Made by a program: the position numbers and the translations under genes. DNA of 64,000 nucleotides from Lachnoclostridium sp. An76 (lineage in GTDB: Bacteria > Bacillota > Clostridia > Lachnospirales > Lachnospiraceae), in contig NZ_NFHL01000001.1 in assembly GCF_002161355.1 (NCBI RefSeq), positions 434,001-498,000 of the forward strand, given 5' to 3'. Shown here piece after piece: positions 61,626 to 64,000 of this stretch (the stretch's first letter is position 1; every line of letters begins with the position of its first letter). The notes below the pieces were generated by a model, which saw only the letters and a program-made list of their open reading frames with translations, did no database searches and was not told the origin of the DNA.

Positions 61626-63452
61626 ATGAAGACAAAACGTGAAGATGTAAGAAATATCGCGATCATTGCCCATGTTGACCATGGCAAGACGACCCTGGTC
61701 GACGAGCTGTTAAAGCAGAGCGGCGTGTTCCGCGAGAACCAGGAAGTGGCGGAGCGTGTCATGGACTCCAACGATATCGAAAGAGAGCGCGGGATCACGA
61801 TCCTCTCCAAGAACACTGCCGTCCACTATAAGGGCGTGAAGATCAATATCATCGACACCCCGGGCCATGCGGACTTCGGCGGAGAGGTTGAGCGTGTGCT
61901 TAAAATGGTAAACGGGGTCATCCTCGTGGTGGACGCTTTTGAGGGAGCCATGCCCCAGACGAAATTCGTCCTGAGGAAAGCGCTGGAATTAAGTCTCCCG
62001 GTCATTGTGTGCATCAACAAGATCGACCGCCCGGAAGCGCGGCCGGACGAAGTGATCGACGAAGTGCTGGAACTCTTCATCGACCTCGGGGCATCCGACG
62101 AACAGCTGGAATGCCCGTTCGTATACGCATCCGCAAAAGCAGGCGTCGCTGTGCTCGACCTCACGGATGAAGAGCGGGACATGAAGCCCCTCTTTGAGAC
62201 GATCCTTGACTATATCCCCGCTCCTGAGGGCGACCCGGAAGCGCCCACACAGGTCCTCATCAGCACCATTGACTACAATGAGTACGTCGGACGCATCGGC
62301 ATCGGGAAGGTGGACAACGGGACCATCGCTGTCAACCAGGACATGGTGCTCGTCAACCACCATGATCCGGACAAACAGGAAAAAGTAAAGATCAGCCGTC
62401 TCTATGAGTTTGACGGATTAAACAAAGTAGAGGTAAAAGAGGCGACCATCGGCTCCATCGTTGCCATCTCCGGGATCTCGGACATCTCCATCGGAGATAC
62501 GCTCTGCTCCCCGGAAAATCCGGAAGCGATCCCCTTCCAGAAGATCTCTGAGCCGACGATCGCCATGCAGTTCATTGTCAATGACAGTCCATTTGCAGGC
62601 CAGGAAGGAAAATACGTGACCTCCCGCCACCTGCGCGACCGTCTGTTCCGCGAGCTGAACACAGACGTCAGTCTCCGTGTGGAAGAGATGGAGAACACGG
62701 ACAGCTTCAAAGTATCCGGCAGAGGCGAGCTCCACCTGTCCGTACTCATCGAGAACATGCGCCGCGAGGGCTACGAGTTCGCGGTGAGCAAGGCTGAGGT
62801 ACTCTACCACACCGATGAAAGCGGGAAGAAACTGGAGCCCATGGAAATCGCATACATTGATGTGCCGGACGAATTCACAGGCGTTGTGATCGAAAAGCTC
62901 GGCCAGAGAAAAGGCGAGCTCCGCAATATGGGCGTGTCAAACGGGGGGTACACCCGTCTGGAATTCTCCATCCCGTCCAGAGGTCTGATCGGCTACCGCG
63001 GAGAATTCCTCACTGATACAAAGGGAAACGGGATCCTGAACACCAGCTTCGACGGTTACGCGCCTTACAAGGGCGATATCCAGTACCGCAAACAGGGCTC
63101 CCTCATCGCATTTGAGACCGGCGAATCCGTAACTTACGGATTGTACAGCGCCCAGGAGCGTGGTACACTGTTCATAGGGCCCGGGGAAAAGGTATACGCG
63201 GGCATGGTCATCGGCCAGAACGGCAAGGCTGAGGATATCGAGCTCAATGTCTGCAAGACAAAGCATCTGACCAACACCCGCTCCTCCAGCGCGGACGAGG
63301 CGCTCCGCCTCACACCGCCCAGGATCTTAAGCCTTGAGCAGGCGCTGGACTTTATCGACACAGACGAGCTTCTGGAGGTCACTCCAAAGTCACTGCGCAT
63401 CCGCAAAAAGATCCTTGACTCCAGGCTGCGCAAACGGAGTAATATGAAATAA
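61626..63452 (+). CDS. typA: Ribosome-associated GTPase TypA/BipA
   Basis: 608 residues from ATG 61626, which gives the family's usual start ([21 protein letters not shown]); an ATG 33 bases earlier is in frame but less likely. GTPase boxes [15 protein letters not shown] and [13 protein letters not shown] are canonical; EF-G-like domains follow, and the C-terminal BipA domain includes [15 protein letters not shown]. It helps 50S assembly and growth under stress, notably cold. A six-codon open frame (MKNDIY, 61586-61606) with GGGAG ahead ends next to the ribosome binding site and could couple translation. Confidence 0.95.
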   Translation: MKTKREDVRNIAIIAHVDHGKTTLVDELLKQSGVFRENQEVAERVMDSNDIERERGITILSKNTAVHYKGVKINIIDTPGHADFGGEVERVLKMVNGVILVVDAFEGAMPQTKFVLRKALELSLPVIVCINKIDRPEARPDEVIDEVLELFIDLGASDEQLECPFVYASAKAGVAVLDLTDEERDMKPLFETILDYIPAPEGDPEAPTQVLISTIDYNEYVGRIGIGKVDNGTIAVNQDMVLVNHHDPDKQEKVKISRLYEFDGLNKVEVKEATIGSIVAISGISDISIGDTLCSPENPEAIPFQKISEPTIAMQFIVNDSPFAGQEGKYVTSRHLRDRLFRELNTDVSLRVEEMENTDSFKVSGRGELHLSVLIENMRREGYEFAVSKAEVLYHTDESGKKLEPMEIAYIDVPDEFTGVVIEKLGQRKGELRNMGVSNGGYTRLEFSIPSRGLIGYRGEFLTDTKGNGILNTSFDGYAPYKGDIQYRKQGSLIAFETGESVTYGLYSAQERGTLFIGPGEKVYAGMVIGQNGKAEDIELNVCKTKHLTNTRSSSADEALRLTPPRILSLEQALDFIDTDELLEVTPKSLRIRKKILDSRLRKRSNMK

Positions 63453-63526
63453 AGATCCGGGATGCCGCACCCGCGCTCTCCTTCATTTTCAGGGAAACGC
63501 GGGGCGCCCTTATAAGGAGGACGCAT

Positions 63527-64000
63527 ATGCAGAAATACGCACATCTTTTTCTGAAATACCTTACAAAGATACTGGAGTTCGTGATCGCGGCCCTGCTCGC
63601 CTGCGGCATTATCATCATGACCATAAAGCTCGGCTTCTCCATGGGGGAACTGACAGACGCCAGCACTTACCCGAACTACGATGACCTGCTCACCGCATGC
63701 TTTAACCTGATCATCGGTGTGGAGCTGATCCGCATGCTCTATCTGCACACGCCGCTCACAGTGTTTGAGGTTTTGATGTTTGCCATCGCAAGGCAGATCA
63801 TCATCGACCATTCTTCACCGGTGAACAGCCTGCTGGGCGTGATCGCCATAGCCATCCTGTTCGCCACGAGGAAGTTCCTCTTCTCCTCTTTTGATGAGAC
63901 GGACAAGACTGTGTTCCGCGCGACGCAGAAGGTCCGCCAGATCAACCGGCTGTTCCGGATGAATATCCCCTGCTCGGACGAGGATGACACACTCCTTGAC
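63527..64000 (+). CDS. PsiE-like membrane protein (3' end beyond window)
   Basis: 158 codons to the window edge, from ATG 63527 with AAGGAGG ahead. Four hydrophobic helices are visible (about 15-38, 58-72, 77-92, 100-118), with LHTPLTVFEVLMFAIARQIIIDH across the third, the pattern of PsiE/phosphate-starvation-inducible small membrane proteins. A cytoplasmic tail follows (TDKTVFRATQKVRQINRLF). It starts 74 bases after typA and may share its message. The function of this family is unclear. Confidence 0.65.
   Translation, partial: MQKYAHLFLKYLTKILEFVIAALLACGIIIMTIKLGFSMGELTDASTYPNYDDLLTACFNLIIGVELIRMLYLHTPLTVFEVLMFAIARQIIIDHSSPVNSLLGVIAIAILFATRKFLFSSFDETDKTVFRATQKVRQINRLFRMNIPCSDEDDTLLD

Noticed and set aside
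1..64000. tRNA, rRNA, prophage, insertion sequence or CRISPR genes.
   Set aside because: I read both strands for CCA-ended cloverleaf patterns, transposase or integrase motifs and regularly spaced repeats and found none; short tRNA-like folds could still be missed by eye.

Overview
The window reads as chromosomal DNA from a low-motility, anaerobic Firmicute of class Clostridia, most like a Lachnospiraceae gut species. The basis is gene content and style: an apgM-type phosphoglycerate mutase beside hom, class III fructose-1,6-bisphosphatase, type I 3-dehydroquinase, a PadR/DUF1700/DUF4097 trio, a Bce-like peptide-stress module, DUF5716/DUF5717-type proteins, strong AGGAGG ribosome binding sites and TTGACA-17-TATAAT promoters. 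Codons are rich in third-position G/C, which is why long antisense ORFs occur. I saw no rRNA, tRNA, phage, transposase or CRISPR array.

Layout. 1-683: 3' part of a beta-CASP metallo-hydrolase. 764-1114: first copy of a nested palindromic element. 1115-6073: BMP-type (nucleoside) ABC transporter. 6293-9246: copper efflux (csoR-copA), with a CopZ-like domain at the end of CopA that has its own internal ribosome binding site. 9326-11345: aroD, a histidine phosphatase and divergent luxS. 11466-14754: sugar-binding lipoprotein, a debranching-enzyme-like protein without its catalytic residues, and DUF5662. 14910-20492: DUF1292, a UvrD helicase, gltX, a degenerate sirtuin and a leucine-rich-repeat surface protein. 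20637-26059: glutamine-type amino-acid ABC transporter followed by purF and purB. 26181-31524: three overlapping or closely spaced genes of unknown function (TPR protein, degenerate Hsp70/actin-like protein, 1100-residue beta/alpha-solenoid protein). 31653-33165: GNAT acetyltransferase and a decayed transglutaminase gene. 33166-40019: Bce-like ABC transporter and two-component system, divergent from PadR-DUF1700-DUF4097. 40018-40380: second element copy. 40381-46003: ZIP metal transporter, small P-loop protein, membrane protein, EF-G-like GTPase. 46257-48711: tyrA-aroA. 48710-49010: third element copy. 49011-56284: apgM, hom, prfB (programmed frameshift), secA, hisA. 56460-61372: lipoprotein, sigma-70 factor, fbp, dapB, SSB-like protein. 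61626-64000: typA and a PsiE-like membrane protein cut by the window edge.

How the parts fit. aroD, tyrA and aroA serve aromatic amino-acid synthesis; hom and dapB draw on the aspartate family; purF sits 14 bases after a glutamine-type transporter and consumes glutamine. csoR-copA, the ZIP gene and the Bce module each carry a palindrome or direct repeat placed at the promoter, so their regulation can be proposed from sequence.

The two least explained things are the modular palindromic element (three copies, hairpins whose arms co-vary, positioned exactly at stop codons) and the three-gene Hsp70-like/solenoid cluster at 26181-31524. Two pseudoenzymes (GH13 debranching-like and sirtuin-like) with otherwise intact reading frames are also notable. 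Family names come from recognising the sequence by eye; no database search was run.
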